DNA from: Brachycybe producta
Taxonomy: Eukaryota > Arthropoda > Diplopoda > Playtdesmida > Andrognathidae
Reading direction: 5' to 3'
Length of the DNA: 64,000 bases
Assembly: GCA_036925085.1 (NCBI GenBank)
Contig: JAUPFP010000028.1
Coordinates: 1,419,501-1,483,500, forward strand
This document shows, one piece after another, positions 50,501 to 59,846 of the stretch. Below the pieces are notes generated by a model. It saw nothing but the letters and a program-made list of their open reading frames with translations, was not told the origin of the DNA and did no database searches. A program made the position numbers and the translations under genes. How positions within the stretch are numbered: the stretch's first letter is position 1; the number at the start of each line of letters is the position of its first letter.

Positions 50501-53500
50501 CTACCCAACCACTGAAACTCCCTTTTTCGTCCTAACTCGACAACTAAAACGTTGTTCATTTATGAACTCTCTAATTCTTTCATCGTTGTGATAAAGAAAA
50601 TTGATAATTTTTAATTATCTATTTTCAGAGAGGTGCTCTGTATGTTGATTGTTACGTAACGGAAGCTTCGACTGTGGTAACAATAGACGGTTACACAGAT
50701 GGTTTGGCAACTGTCCGCCTCGTGAATCATTGTTCCACGCAGTCTATCGAATATCACCAGTGGTGAGCCACATTTTGCAATAAAAAGAGAATTAGAATTG
50801 GTCATTTGCGTTTACTGATGAAATGAATGCTACTCCTTTTTAGTGGCCGAAAGGACACACGCACGTTGAAGCCTGGTGAATTCCAGTTGTACACATGGGA
50901 TGATCCCAGAGGTGCTTGGGAACTGTTTTGGTCTTGTGCGGGAAAAAATGAGCAGAAAAATAGTCTTGTTGTGGTCAGTTTTTGTGGTTTTGCTTAATTT
51001 GGCTGATCAGAGTAAATCTGTTAATACAACAAGTTGGATGAAGAGCGACTTTAAAACAGCATCTTTTAATTAGGCTGAAGAGTTGTTTTGAGGTGCATAA
51101 TCATCACGCAAACTCTTTATGATAAAAATTAATTTGTTTACAAAACTAGAATGGTAGAAGATTACGCTAAACGTTTCTTCATGGCAATATTTTAAATATC
51201 TCATAGTAGTTTGATAATGATCCGTTTTCACAACATTCCGTTATCACTAATTATTCTAGTTTCTAAAACACTTCGTATTTTTTTGTAATGTTTCTCGTGA
51301 AACGGTTTACATGACATTTTTTTTTTGCGGAGAACCTTGAGGGGAGGGGAGAATTCGAGTATAAGGGCGCAGGAACACGACATAGATGAGGCGGAATATT
51401 TTTTTGTGTTAAACGAATTTTATGTTGGAAGAAAGAATTTATGCAATTCTAAGGAACCGTACTGAAAATATATTTCTCGTTAAACGGTTTTCACTGTAAA
51501 CATTTTATATTAGTTTGAATGGATTAATTTTTGTTGTTCACTAAATGTTGATCATCTTCTATCATAAAGTTTATTTTTAAACTTATTATCATGAAAATAC
51601 TTCAGCATATCCGCTTTTATGTGATATTCTATTATCTAACTATTGTTTCATTTATTTATTTTTTTCTAAAAAATATTTTAGTTTATTTAAAAAAAATATG
51701 GGTCTTCCACTTTGTATATCTTTTTCACAATTGAGTTAGCAGATTTTCTAATAAGTCACCTTAAGTGTCATTTGGTAATTATTTCTTTAAAATAAACTAA
51801 CGTGAACATTATTCTAGGATGGAATTGGAGAGTATGAGGTATCCAATGATGTTAGTATCTACTGGGCTTCGTTTTTGGATGATATTCAGCGGGTGTTACT
51901 GTTTACGGATGATTTGGCATTGGCCACAATGGCGCAATGCGTGAGTTTTGGAATTTTCAATTTGATACTTTTATTCTACTAGTTAATAAGACTTGTGTTT
52001 TTAAGGCGGGAGAGTTGGAACGTGCCGATCAAGAAGTCAATCTGAACTTGTATGGAATAGGATTGTCGTTGGTTGATGACTATCTCAAGAAAGAGGTCAT
52101 ATATGTGGCATTTACGAGGTGAATATCACTTTGTCACATTGACATCAGTGTGTTACTTGTAAATGTATAACTGATTTTTTACGCGTAGTTCTGGAATAGT
52201 TTGGGAATTTTCTAAACCTAACGGTCGCAGATACAGACCGTTTAACTTGAAAGAAGGTCAGATTCTGGAGGCTGCTTACCAAAAGTACATCTTGGAATCT
52301 AAACTGAACAAAAAACCGAAGAAAAGACAAGTTCTCGATGGAAAACTCGAAGTACGGTTTGCAAACTGAATGTAAAGGACGTGGTTTTTTTTTTTAAAGA
52401 AAACGAATGTCTTTGCAGGTCGATTTTCAAGAGGAGACAATGTTCCGTCCTCAACACAGACGTATAAGACGTACTTTCCAATCTGGCTTTTGGTCTCAGT
52501 TTAAAACATTTCCACATCAAGTGCAGCTGCACACAAAAATCAATCGACTTCAGGCATTAAATATTTATTTTTATTGTTGTTTGAGATGTGTTCTCATCGT
52601 TTTTACCAGTATTTGCTTTATAATTTGCTTTTTTTATTCTCAATGTTTCATCACAGATTGACAATCAATTAGAAGATGCTGTCTTTCCAACTGTTCTCGC
52701 TCCCGTTCCTATTCCAAAATCTGTGGCCGCCGACACAACTCCGAAACCGTTTATGGAAGCTAGCATTATTTTACGAAAGAACGAACACAGCACAGTCCAA
52801 CAATACAAGTACTTCTTATTATGCACATCATTTGAAATTCGTTTCACTTAAAATTGCATCAAAATGATGATGTTTTGTTTAGGTACTTCAAGGTTCTGAT
52901 TCAGGAATTTCATGTAAAAGTTGATCAAGGTTTTATTAACGCAATGATTACTTTATTCACGCCGGAAAAACCGAAAGAAACGGACAAAGTATTTGTGTAT
53001 GTGTGTGTTTTGTGTTTAGTTATTGTTTGTTTGTTTTAATTTAGGTGAAATATCTTGAGTTGGATTTGAAGGCCGCTCGTACAGAACTGAGGGAAATGGC
53101 TTCTATGACGGCTTCTCAAGGACAGAAGAATTTCTATGACATATTACACTTCTCTCCACTCAAGGTTTCGCTTCAAAATTGTTGCTGTCTTTGAATAGCA
53201 CTTGCTTTTAACGCGGTTATGGATTAAACTTTAGGTTCACATCAGTTTCTCAATGCAAGGCGGAAGCAGTTCGCCTGACGATCCAAAAAAACCGACACAG
53301 ATTCATTCGGACTTTATCAACTTGTTGCTTCAGAGTGTCGGGGTCACTCTAACTGAGATACACGACGTTGTTTTCAAGTTATTACTCATTACTATTAGTA
53401 TAAACTTATTTAGGGGAGATTGGGGATCACTTTTCTATGGTGCAGCAGAACACGTACAAGTGTAGTTAGAAGCAACTTGTGAATGGTTTCAAGATGTATA

Positions 53501-56500
53501 TATGAAACTAAAGAGGAAACAAAGTTGCATAGAAAATTTATGTGATTATATTTACAAAATGAACTATGACAGTTTGACAATGATGAATTTTTTTTAACGA
53601 AAACGGTTTCAAAATCTTTGCACCCGGGCACTGTGGAATTTCGGGGTTCTAGGCGTTTGTCAATTTTTTTTTCATTAGATTAATAAGAAAATAAATAGTT
53701 ATATCAGCATTTGATTGCATAAAGTCATCCATAATGAGAAACTGTTATACATTAAATTTCCTTTATCTATCTATCTACTTGACTGAAATTTTGACTTTTT
53801 GTAGCAATTTTTTGTGACCCTGGGCAGAAAATCGCCACTGTTTGCATCGGTGTTTACTAATATAGTTTCATAAACGTTTTTAAATTCTTTCATGAGTTGC
53901 TTGAAACTAGAATTCTCAACCTGTTTTGGTGCGGAATGTCATGACTATGAAAAAAATAGAATGATTTTGTTGTTAATATAATGTCCTATAAAAAGGTTGA
54001 ATTGGTAACGAGTATTTTTTTCTTTTTTGAAGACTGGCTTTCTTCGAACGTGAACATGTCTTTATGACTCAACAGCAACTTAGTGGTGAGGCTGTCAGCC
54101 ATTATACTGCACAGGTATGTAGACTTTTAACTGACTCGAGTTTCATTAGAAACTTCATCGTTGAATTTTGAATCAATTGCAGGCAGTGAAACAACTTTAC
54201 GTCTTGGTTCTTGGTCTGGATGTAATCGGGAATCCTTTTGGACTAGTAACTGGCCTTGGGAAGGGAGTCGAGGATCTTTTTTACGAACCTTTTCAGGTTA
54301 GAAAAGTAACTGGTGGTTACATAAATATAAGGCTTTGATTTTTATACAGCAAGCCCCCCCCCCCCAAATAATTTGTATTGTTTTCATGTACTGATAAACT
54401 GAGTGATAAGTGTTGATTTGTGTAGCAAAAACACAAAAACATTCAGTAAAAATTGAATAATTGATTGTTGTTTTTGATTGATTTTCTGAATGAAAACAAT
54501 GAATAACCATAATTTTACTACAAATTCACTAAAATAATTTTAAAAAATCATAAAGAAAATATGAAAAAATCGTCAAAATACACATTAAAAGAGAAACTAT
54601 TTTTATGTATTTTTATACACCAATGCAAAATTATGAAAATGGGTATTATTTGGGTATTATTTTAATTGACACATTCATAATAACATATGCAAAGCACAAA
54701 AATCGTATCCCTATGCTGTAAATAGTGTGTGTAATATAATTTCAGTCATTTTTAAACTTCTGTACTAAAGGGAGCAATTCAGGGTCCAGAAGAGTTTGCT
54801 GAAGGTTTGGCTTTGGGAATCAAAAGCTTATTTGGCCATGCAGTTGGTAAGACTTTGTTTGAAGTTGTTAAAACGTTTTTTTTTTTGCATGATGAATTTC
54901 GAAAATGAAAATGTCAATGTGAATATAGGTGGTGCTGCCGGTGTCGTGTCTCGCATTACGGGAACATTTGGTAAAGGTGTTGCTGCTCTTACGCTAGATG
55001 ATGATTATCAGCGGAAACGTAGAGAGGCACTGAATAAGAGACCAGCGAACATACAAGAGGGGCTTGCCAGAAGTGGAAAGGGTCTTGTAATGGTATAATT
55101 ATCTTTGTGTTTCATATCCAATGCGATGGAACCGATATCAATCTCCTGTAAAATGTGTTCAGGGGGTGTTTGACGGTGTTACTGGAGTTTTTGTTAAGCC
55201 TCTAGAAGGCGCCAAAGAAGAAGGTGTTGAAGGATTTTTCAAAGGGGTTGGTAAAGGTGTACTGGGACTTGTCACAAGACCAACATCTGGTGTTATCGAT
55301 TTCGCGAGTGGATCGTTCGATGCCGTTAAGAGGTATTTAGTTAAGATGCGGGCTCTTGATTAGTGTTATTTAATTTTTCTGCTTCGGTTTTAGAGCTACG
55401 GAGTTGAACGAGGACACGCATCGCATCCGTCCACCTCGTCACTTCTATCCAGACGGCGTCATGAGAGCTTACAATCGATATGAGGCCGAGGGAAACCGGC
55501 TGCTTAAAGTAACTAACGAACGTTAACGTAGGTGACTTTCGGAAGTAAATTTTGTTCGTTGCTTCTTTCAGGAATTAGAAAAGGGAAAGTTTGCTGTAAC
55601 AGATCATTATGTGGCACACGCAAATGTCACACAGGATGGAAAATCAGTTTGCGTCGTCACGGACAAGTAGGTTTTTTTTAGTGTGATCTTTAATCCAGAT
55701 GTGTTTATTGCTTTTCTTCTCTCCTTATTGTAAATTAGTCGAGTGATAATGGTTAGCAAGGGAGATATATTTGGTCAGTGGAACTGTGATTGGCATATCA
55801 CTTGGGGTGAACTTAAGGAACAGCCTCGTGTTACTGAAAAAGGATTGCAACTTATGCTCAAAGTAAAAAAAGTTCACCGTTTCAGTTAATGAAAAAAATA
55901 TGCTTTTTATATGCGTTTTCCAATTAGGAGAGTAAGAAAAAAGTATTGGGACTTTTTGGAAGCAGTCATTCTGGACGAATAATCAGCTTTAAAAGTCAAG
56001 AAATATCTAACGTAAGTCTTGAAGATGAAGGATACAAGTATAGATTGTTTTTCGATAAGGCCAAAACTTTTCTGCAAATATAAATTCTGCCAGAAAAGAA
56101 AAGGAACGAAAAAAATTGAAAATATGAAAGAAAATTGCTCATGTTATGTAAATGAAAAATGAAAATTACATAATACACAATTAATTGAATGTCTACAGCA
56201 ATTAATAGCTACAAATCACCAGAAGCAATAATAGAAAATGTGAAAAGTTTATTTTAAAAGATATGAAAATGAGCGGCCTTTCTAGTTACTATAACACTAG
56301 TTTCTCTTAATTTTGCTCCTGAACGATGGAATAATCAGAGTTTCAACATGCAGCTGTTCACAAATCATCTTAATGAATTCCACAATATGCGTTTTGTGCC
56401 AACTTTTTTCGTCTTATCATATTTGTTTTAATGTTAATATTTATTTAAATTAAAAGAGTTACAATTGGTTACTTACTGATCTAATAATGAAGTAACTTGT

Positions 56501-56634
56501 AATTTTATTTAAAAAAAAAAATAATTTTCGTTTTTGTGAATATACTTTGAAAAGTTCCTAACTGAGTTTTTATTTACTCATGTTTACAGTGGATTTTGGA
56601 TAAAATCGAACTGGCTCGGAAGAAGAGTGGTTAG
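26530..56634 (+). CDS. VPS13A: VPS13A/C-type bridge-like lipid transfer protein, complete
   Basis: VPS13 proteins are rod-shaped lipid channels at membrane contact sites. Seventy-seven coding exons, all phase-compatible, give 9,906 nt or 3,301 codons plus stop; human VPS13A has 3,174 residues. The start [19 protein letters not shown] is the chorein signature. The order is chorein domain, long lipid-groove region, six-repeat VAB adaptor-binding domain, DH/APT1-like region, ATG2-C helices and a C-terminal PH-like domain ending [14 protein letters not shown]. Alignment in my memory is continuous with VPS13A/C over the whole length; there is no UBA domain of the VPS13D kind. A few donors are unusual: GC at 41826 and 52554, and GTTAAC at 41316. 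Between VAB residues LNYR and PVLFSF an extra segment of about 80-90 residues is encoded by small exons. Introns host many MITEs. The symbol is by closest resemblance; this may be the pre-duplication A/C orthologue. Confidence 0.96.
27796..28006. mobile_element. 211-bp MITE with perfect 9-bp target duplication (copy 1)
   Basis: The ends begin ACAGGCATTT and continue into a shared arm (AGAAATCGGGGAGAACTTCA, then GTTGGCTCCGCCC), inverted at the other end almost perfectly for about 70 bp. CCTATTGAC flanks it on both sides (27787-27795 and 28007-28015). A 9-bp duplication is typical of Mutator-like elements; hAT (8 bp) is the alternative. It shares the core TCTGACGTCACATGC and CCTTTTCAA with the copy at 28100. 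Confidence 0.88.
28100..28294. mobile_element. 195-bp MITE with 9-bp target duplication (copy 2)
   Basis: The ends begin ACAGGCAAGTGTGCCCAGC and the inverted arm runs for about 60 bp (CTTTTCGTTTGCC; TTTTATGAGCGTC). The flanks are GTCCGAATG (28091-28099) and GTCCTAATG (28295-28303), 8 of 9 identical. It is 93 bp downstream of copy 1, has the same ACAGGCA terminus and the same core (GTCACATGC..CGCCCTTTTCAA), but different sub-terminal arms. Confidence 0.85.
28326..28560. repeat. Dispersed foldback repeat, well-preserved copy
   Basis: It begins TGGTTTATGAACAGCTGATT, continues GATTATTC..CTTTCAGAAAT and AGAAACTAGAAGGGTAGCTG, then turns and repeats the inverse (TTACCCTTCTAGTTTCTAAA at about 28500). 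This copy shows the fold most clearly. At least twelve relatives are dispersed in introns and gaps of this window. Confidence 0.7.
29473..30020. repeat. Nested pogo-like and foldback repeats
   Basis: CAGTAGAAATCGTTTAAC at 29473 is preceded by TA and matches the pogo-like ends. A foldback-family copy (about 29571-29775, TAGAAACTAAAAGTGCAGC to TCTTCTAGTTTCT) follows. Further on, GGTTAACACGAAAACGG and GGATAACACGAAATG at about 29915-29970 are internal pogo-like sequence. The arrangement suggests insertion of one element into another; borders are approximate. Confidence 0.5.
31290..31650. repeat. AT-rich repeat copy in VPS13 intron 6
   Basis: Same landmark order as 17580-17985: TTTTTAGAAATATGCATTT, ATGCAAAATCAAAAT, TTCCTGACTGAAGAAG, GTGAAATTATGCAAAT and GATTGGAACCGTCATTAT. 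The rest of the intron (31064-31976) is unremarkable AT-rich sequence. Confidence 0.6.
34740..35241. mobile_element. Partial pogo-like element in VPS13 intron 18
   Basis: The right end reads inversely CAGTGAAAACGGATAACACG and is followed by TA at 35242. The left side has AACACGGTTAACAC near 34750 but no clean CAGT start, so the element is truncated or decayed. AT-rich remainder. Confidence 0.5.
36560..36915. repeat. AT-rich repeat copy in VPS13 intron 22
   Basis: Shares GAAATGTGCAAATTTTTTCAG, ATCAGAAGCAAGAACAGAAA, TTTCTGACCAAAGAA, AAAAATTATGCATTT and TTGAAACTGTCATTATGCAT with the other copies of the family, in the same order and orientation. Confidence 0.65.
39450..39556. repeat. CCGGCCCTG-ended repeat, intron 30
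   Basis: GCCCGATAGGCCAGTCCGG followed by CCCTG resembles GCCCAATAGGCCAGTACG at about 45294-45311, with CCGGCCCTGAA at about 45268. The inverse CAGGGCCGGACTGGCC is a common terminus of hAT-like elements in animals. Paired ends were not found. Confidence 0.4.
39560..39870. repeat. Dispersed foldback repeat copy in VPS13 intron 30
   Basis: Contains AAACGTTCATTTTCAAAGATA, and TTTATGAACAGCGGCTGATT followed by CATACTTTGATCATTC, both typical of the foldback family. More diverged than the copy at 28326. Confidence 0.5.
40670..40940. repeat. AT-rich repeat copy in VPS13 intron 33
   Basis: Contains CATCAGAAGCAATACCAGAA, TTTCTGACCAAAAA, AAGTGAAATTATGCATGC and TTTTGAATTAAACTG, matching the copies at 17580, 31290 and 36560. 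This copy occupies most of the 375-nt intron. Confidence 0.6.
41826..41827 (+). promoter_or_regulatory. Candidate GC splice donor, VPS13 intron 38
   Basis: The reading [26 protein letters not shown] requires the exon to end at CAG (41825) with intron start GCAATG; the acceptor TTAAAGCAG ends at 42259. Upstream GT donors in phase 0 would shorten the exon by several codons and cannot be excluded. Filed here for want of a splice-site class. Confidence 0.55.
43992..44287. mobile_element. 296-bp MITE in VPS13 intron 46
   Basis: The left end TGATTAGTAAGGTGAAAAG and the right end, reading inversely CAATCAGTAAGGCGAAAAAG, form terminal inverted repeats of about 23 bp. The interior (TTTGCACATTTCTAAATTTT and GCATAAAC) belongs to the AT-rich TTATGCAAA family. 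No target duplication was clear. Confidence 0.6.
46446..46983. mobile_element. 538-bp pogo/Tigger-like element with TA duplication
   Basis: The left end CAGTGGAAGCCGTTTAACAC and the inverted right end CAGTAGAAACCGCTTAACAC are flanked by TA on both sides. Interior pieces such as GGTTAACACAAAG and CATAACACGAAAAAT recur in other copies. No transposase frame remains, so it is non-autonomous. It lies in VPS13 intron 50. Confidence 0.8.
48277..48411. mobile_element. 135-bp hAT-like MITE (copy A)
   Basis: It begins CAGAGCTGTAACTAGGGCG and ends with TAGTTATGGCTCT, its inverse. The flanks GTATTAAT and TTACTAAT agree at 6 of 8. The sister copy at 49204-49393 has a better duplication. Both lie in VPS13 introns less than 1 kb apart. 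Confidence 0.6.
48636..48780. mobile_element. 145-bp pogo-like MITE with TA duplication
   Basis: The left end CAGTGAAAGTGGTTTAAC and the inverted right end CAGTGAAAACCGTTTAACAC are flanked by TA on both sides. It is an internally deleted relative of the 538-bp element at 46446. Confidence 0.8.
49204..49393. mobile_element. 190-bp hAT-like MITE (copy B), 8-bp target duplication
   Basis: The terminus CAGAGCCGTAACT is exactly inverted at the right end (AGTTACGGCTCTG). The flanks are AAAGTAAC (left) and AAAGTGAC (right), 7 of 8 identical. CAGRG termini with an 8-bp duplication are the habit of hAT elements. Confidence 0.78.
50190..50571. mobile_element. Harbinger-like MITE in VPS13 intron 57
   Basis: The left end contains TATAAACGAGCGACTTTTTG then TGGTCG and resembles the MITE at 22378; the right end reads inversely TTCATAAATGAACAACG then TTTTAGTTGTCG. 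The interior shares GGCCGTTCCTGTGG with the inverse of GACCACAGGAATGGCC in the 22378 copy. The target duplication (TTA against TAA) is not exact. Confidence 0.6.
50974..51817. other. VPS13 intron 59 with repeat fragments
   Basis: A foldback-family fragment lies at about 51110-51300 (ATTCTAGTTTCTAAAACACTT). Pogo-like sequence is at about 51375-51497 (TTTGTGTTAAACGAATTTTA; AAACGGTTTTCACTGTA). The remainder is AT-rich without further signal. Confidence 0.5.
52554..52555 (+). promoter_or_regulatory. GC splice donor, VPS13 intron 63
   Basis: Exon 63 ends CTTCAG and the intron begins GCATTA; exon 64 starts after TCACAG. The joined reading [16 protein letters not shown] lines up residue for residue with the vertebrate IQIQNQIHGAVFP segment, so no nearby GT donor fits. 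The donor is weaker than the usual GCAAGT. Filed here for want of a splice-site class. Confidence 0.8.
53378..54032. other. VPS13 intron 67
   Basis: A 655-nt intron without recognised repeats apart from GGCGTTTGTC and a CTATCTATCTA patch at about 53765. I see nothing else in it. Confidence 0.45.
54297..54770. other. VPS13 intron 69 with C tract
   Basis: The 474-nt intron carries a 12-nt C run (54354-54365); the rest is AT-rich. No other feature is seen. Confidence 0.45.
56012..56589. other. VPS13 last intron with foldback fragment
   Basis: A fragment of the dispersed foldback family sits at about 56240-56370 (AAAAGATATGAAAATGAGCGG; TTTCTAGTTACTATAACAC; CAGCTGTTCACAAATCATCTT). The last coding exon follows with a TTTACAG acceptor. 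Confidence 0.5.
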
Positions 56635-57334
56635 ACGAGGCGAGTAAATTTGGAAACTAAAAGTAACTATTTTTTTTTATTAAGATTTATGTTTTTTCGT
56701 AACAAAGTTACTTTCAAATTTTATTTCACTTTTATTTTGTTGAAGTTAAAAGTTGATAAGAAGAAGACATTATTATTCTAAATAATATTATACATTTATG
56801 CACAAGTGGCAATTTTGTTCGTATGCACAACAAACATAAAATAGGTTATCGGGTTTTACAAGTTTAAACTTGAAATTGTTTCATTTCTTTGCATTTTTAA
56901 TCAATTACGGCACATTGACATATATACTGGGTGATCAAGTTAACATTAGGAAAGATTATGATTAAGTGGCTTTTGATTTTTTGATCATCTTGTAATTAAT
57001 TAATACATTTTTAATTCACTAGTCAATGTATTTTTTTCTAATATTTTTTTGTATTTTTTTTATGTTGCTATTTTTTTTTAAAAAAGTGCGAACCAAATTT
57101 TACCGAGAATGTGGCTTATTATGAACTAATTAATTACATAAATGCAAAGCTAATTACCGTTACATTGAAACCGTAAATATATTTATTATAATTTATGGGC
57201 ATTGTTAATAAATTTTCTGAAATTGACTACAGATGTTGTGGTCAAAAAAATTATAAAAATGATTAAAATTACGTTTAAAATATTTTTTTATATAAAAGAA
57301 AATTTTAACAATTAATTAAAACTATACTTGCCTT

Positions 57335-57551
57335 ACCATAAGATGAAGCTTGTGACGTCAAATTGGGTGACAAAAAATGTAGGCTTGTGTCATTTTTTAA
57401 TAAAATAAAAAAGGATAATAATAAAAAAAATCCAAGAATCCTTCTGTTTAAACTGTTGAAAGAACATTTGCTGTCATCCTTCTTCCATCAGACTAAATGA
57501 CAATTCTAAATTTATCAACCCCTCTGACGTCACAAGCTTCGCCTTACGGTC
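57335..57551. mobile_element. 217-bp MITE with GAAGCTTGTGACGTCA arms
   Basis: The left end ACCATAAGATGAAGCTTGTG then ACGTCA matches the inverse of the right end (GACCGTAAGGCGAAGCTTG then TGACGTCA), about 27 bp with few differences. The interior is A-rich and non-coding. Target duplication not clear. Confidence 0.7.
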
Positions 57552-58639
57552 AAGCGACTGTATAACTACCTATATTTGCTCGTGGGCCATAAGTTGAGAA
57601 ACTACTAAAAGTGTTAATTAGGGTCAATAAAAAATAAAGTAATGTCTTCGTTAGGATTGGTCAGATTGACGATAGCAACACTCTGATTCGTTTATTAAAT
57701 TTCTAGGAAGAGCAATAAGCAATTGACATTAAGCATGATTTTGACGCAGTGATTGTGAAAAAGGTATCGTACCTATCCATATAGAACTTACCAAAAAAGG
57801 ATGAACCAAAATGGCAACGTAATTACGTAGAGGACAACGTAAAAAACGCTACGTCGGCGTTCTTCCATGTTGGCTTCAAAAATATGACGTAGTGGTAATG
57901 TATACTTTTTTTTATAATACGTATGTGTTTTTATTGGCCAATAGACGATGAGCGATAATCCTGTTCGCAACGAGTTTACTGGGAGCTTGTAATTTAGAGG
58001 GAGATGTTGCAAAATATTTCGTGTCTATATATTTTGCTTGAGTAAAATCGGGTAAGACACTTAGTTTTATACGTTTGTTTTCGCGTTTATTTTTTTGTGT
58101 CGATTCATTACGAAGTCTATCGATGAATTAACGGTGAATATTTGTTTCGATAATTGAGAAATGCGATGAAACGAAGGTTAAATGAGGGAGGGGGGAGGGT
58201 TGGCGTCGATGGCGCCTCATAGAAGAAGGAAGGAAAAAAAAGAGGGGGGTGGGGGTAATGGGAGGAGGGAGGGAAGTGGAAGAGCCGCTGTGATTATCAT
58301 TATTACACTGTGGTGGATTGAAGTCTAGTATTATTATACATTACTGTGTTTTATTGACATAAAACCAACAAAGAGATCCACTATGTAACATAGCCTCAGA
58401 TCTGACTGAAGTAGGTGCTGAAAACGAACTTCATTGTTTTTTTGTTTTTTTATCATTGGAAATCCACCTTTTGCTTTTCCTTTTTACCCCCCCCCCCCCT
58501 CTAATCATGATACGCTTTGAAAGGCCCTTTAAAAATGATTACACCCCCCCCCCCCTCTCTACACCTTTCCATTCACCTTCTACTTCGAAATTTGGGTATA
58601 TTTTTTTTCTAATTCACTAGTAATAAGTGTGAGTGGATT

Positions 58640-59170
58640 CGTTTTGTAACTCTAAGAGTGCACTGAAACGTGAATTTCAAAATTGCAACACTTATTGGTG
58701 TCAATGGACACTGTAAAAATTCACTCTTAAGAGTTCAAGAAACACACAAATGCACAACTTTTTTGCTCTTTATAACATTACATAATCACTCTGACCGCTT
58801 TAGAATTGATCTTAAATCACAATAGTCACTCTTAGCGCACTTACAGATCTCTTAGATCACTCTGATATCCTTTCGGAATTACTCCTAAACACTCTGGAAT
58901 CACATTGTTCGCAGTTATGAATATCTTAAATTACTCTGACCCCCCATTGGAATTACTTTTGAACATTAGAATCACACTCATGAGTCTCATCGAGTCATCA
59001 CTATAGGAATCACTCTTAAATACGCTAGAATCGTTCTCATTTACAGAAGGATCACTCGTAAAACACTCTAGAATCACACTCGTCTCTCTCTCTCTCTCTC
59101 TCTCTCAAGAAACATTAGAGAGTCACTCTAACCTCAAAGGAATCACTCGAACAGTTGAAAATCACACAGA
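58640..59170. repeat. Degenerate ATCACTCT repeat field
   Basis: The words GGAATCACTCTTAAA, AATCACACTC, AATTACTCT and TAGAATCAC recur irregularly about every 20-40 bp for over 500 bp, interrupted by a perfect (TC)12 run at 59083-59106. The spacing is too irregular for a young satellite. It ends about 900 bp before the FBXO28 ATG, so it could be an old minisatellite or a cluster of binding sites. Confidence 0.6.
59083..59106. repeat. (TC)12 microsatellite
   Basis: Twelve uninterrupted TC units inside the degenerate ATCACTCT field upstream of FBXO28. Confidence 0.9.
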
Positions 59171-59182
59171 ACCTTTAGGTTG

Positions 59183-59430
59183 GAAATACACGGGCCACTT
59201 TTGAACTACAAAATGAAGTCGAAGGTGGTTGGATTGTGGTTGCAATGTATTTTATATGGAAAGACTCAAGGTGGTCGGTTTTGACGACGAACTGACTTCA
59301 TTTTGCAGTCAAAAAGTGGTCTGTGTAATAAGGTTGCCTTAGACACACAGACCACTTTTTAGTGGTCGATTTCGATTGCAAACGTTTGCAATGTATTGCT
59401 ATGGAAAGAAGCCCGGCGAATGCACAATTG
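59183..59430. mobile_element. Harbinger-like MITE and adjoining partial second copy
   Basis: The first element runs 59183-59330: its left end ACACGGGCCACTTTTGAACT then ACAAAATGAAGTC equals the inverted right end (ACACAGACCACTTTTTGACT then GCAAAATGAAGTC). AGGTTG occurs just outside both ends. A partial relative follows at 59342-59430 with CACAGACCACTTTTTAGTGG. Both belong with the copies at 1610, 22378, 50190 and 62618. Confidence 0.7.
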
Positions 59431-59846
59431 GACAATGTTAGGAATTGGACTTGAGTGACGACACACGAGGTTCCTTCCAGGCACTCACTCCGAATATAGT
59501 ACCTGGAACACTATGGATATTTCGATAACACTCCAAACAATTCTCGAATCGATTTTAACTCTTTTCGGTCACAAATCACATTGACACATGTTTGAATCAC
59601 CTGTTGATCACTCTTGAAATGTAAATGCACTGACGACGTGCACGTTGTTGTTGTTGTTGCTGTCTGTCAATCACCTAAATCACACGAAATGACTTTGTGA
59701 ATTTTTTAAAAAATTCAATTAGGTCACTCGGAAGACGGCTGTTTGGTAGTAATAGTGTCTTGAGAGTATTCTTTTGTTATTTGGATTGACGTGTTTTTGA
59801 TTTATTTAGTGGATTCATTTGAAGGCGACTACATTTGGGTTGAAAT

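Larger units (their letters stand above)
42662..52351 (+). other. VPS13 exons 41-62: VAB adaptor-binding domain region
   Basis: Exons: 42662-42817, 42881-43003, 43060-43215, 43278-43439, 43529-43692, 43788-43905, 44745-44882, 45603-45689, 45769-45873, 45946-46047, 47042-47164, 47917-47967, 49000-49047, 49448-49543, 49614-49721, 49814-49963, 50038-50169, 50629-50762, 50844-50973, 51818-51940, 52006-52118, 52189-52351. Six VAB repeats each show the invariant Asn: [65 protein letters not shown]. In known VPS13 proteins this domain binds PxP-motif adaptors that select the membrane. All six conserved Asn are present, so adaptor binding is probably retained. Confidence 0.9.
52419..56634 (+). other. 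VPS13 exons 63-77: C-terminal region with ATG2-C helices and PH-like domain
   Basis: Exons: 52419-52553, 52657-52808, 52883-52988, 53045-53164, 53235-53377, 54033-54114, 54183-54296, 54771-54846, 54929-55092, 55163-55332, 55394-55508, 55572-55666, 55739-55862, 55928-56011, 56590-56634. Landmarks: [111 protein letters not shown]. In family members the helices bind lipid droplets or mitochondria and the PH-like domain targets membranes. Confidence 0.92.

Noticed and set aside
57788-58012. 74-codon minus-strand frame after VPS13
   Set aside because: No domain and no supporting signals; ordinary chance length in this base composition.
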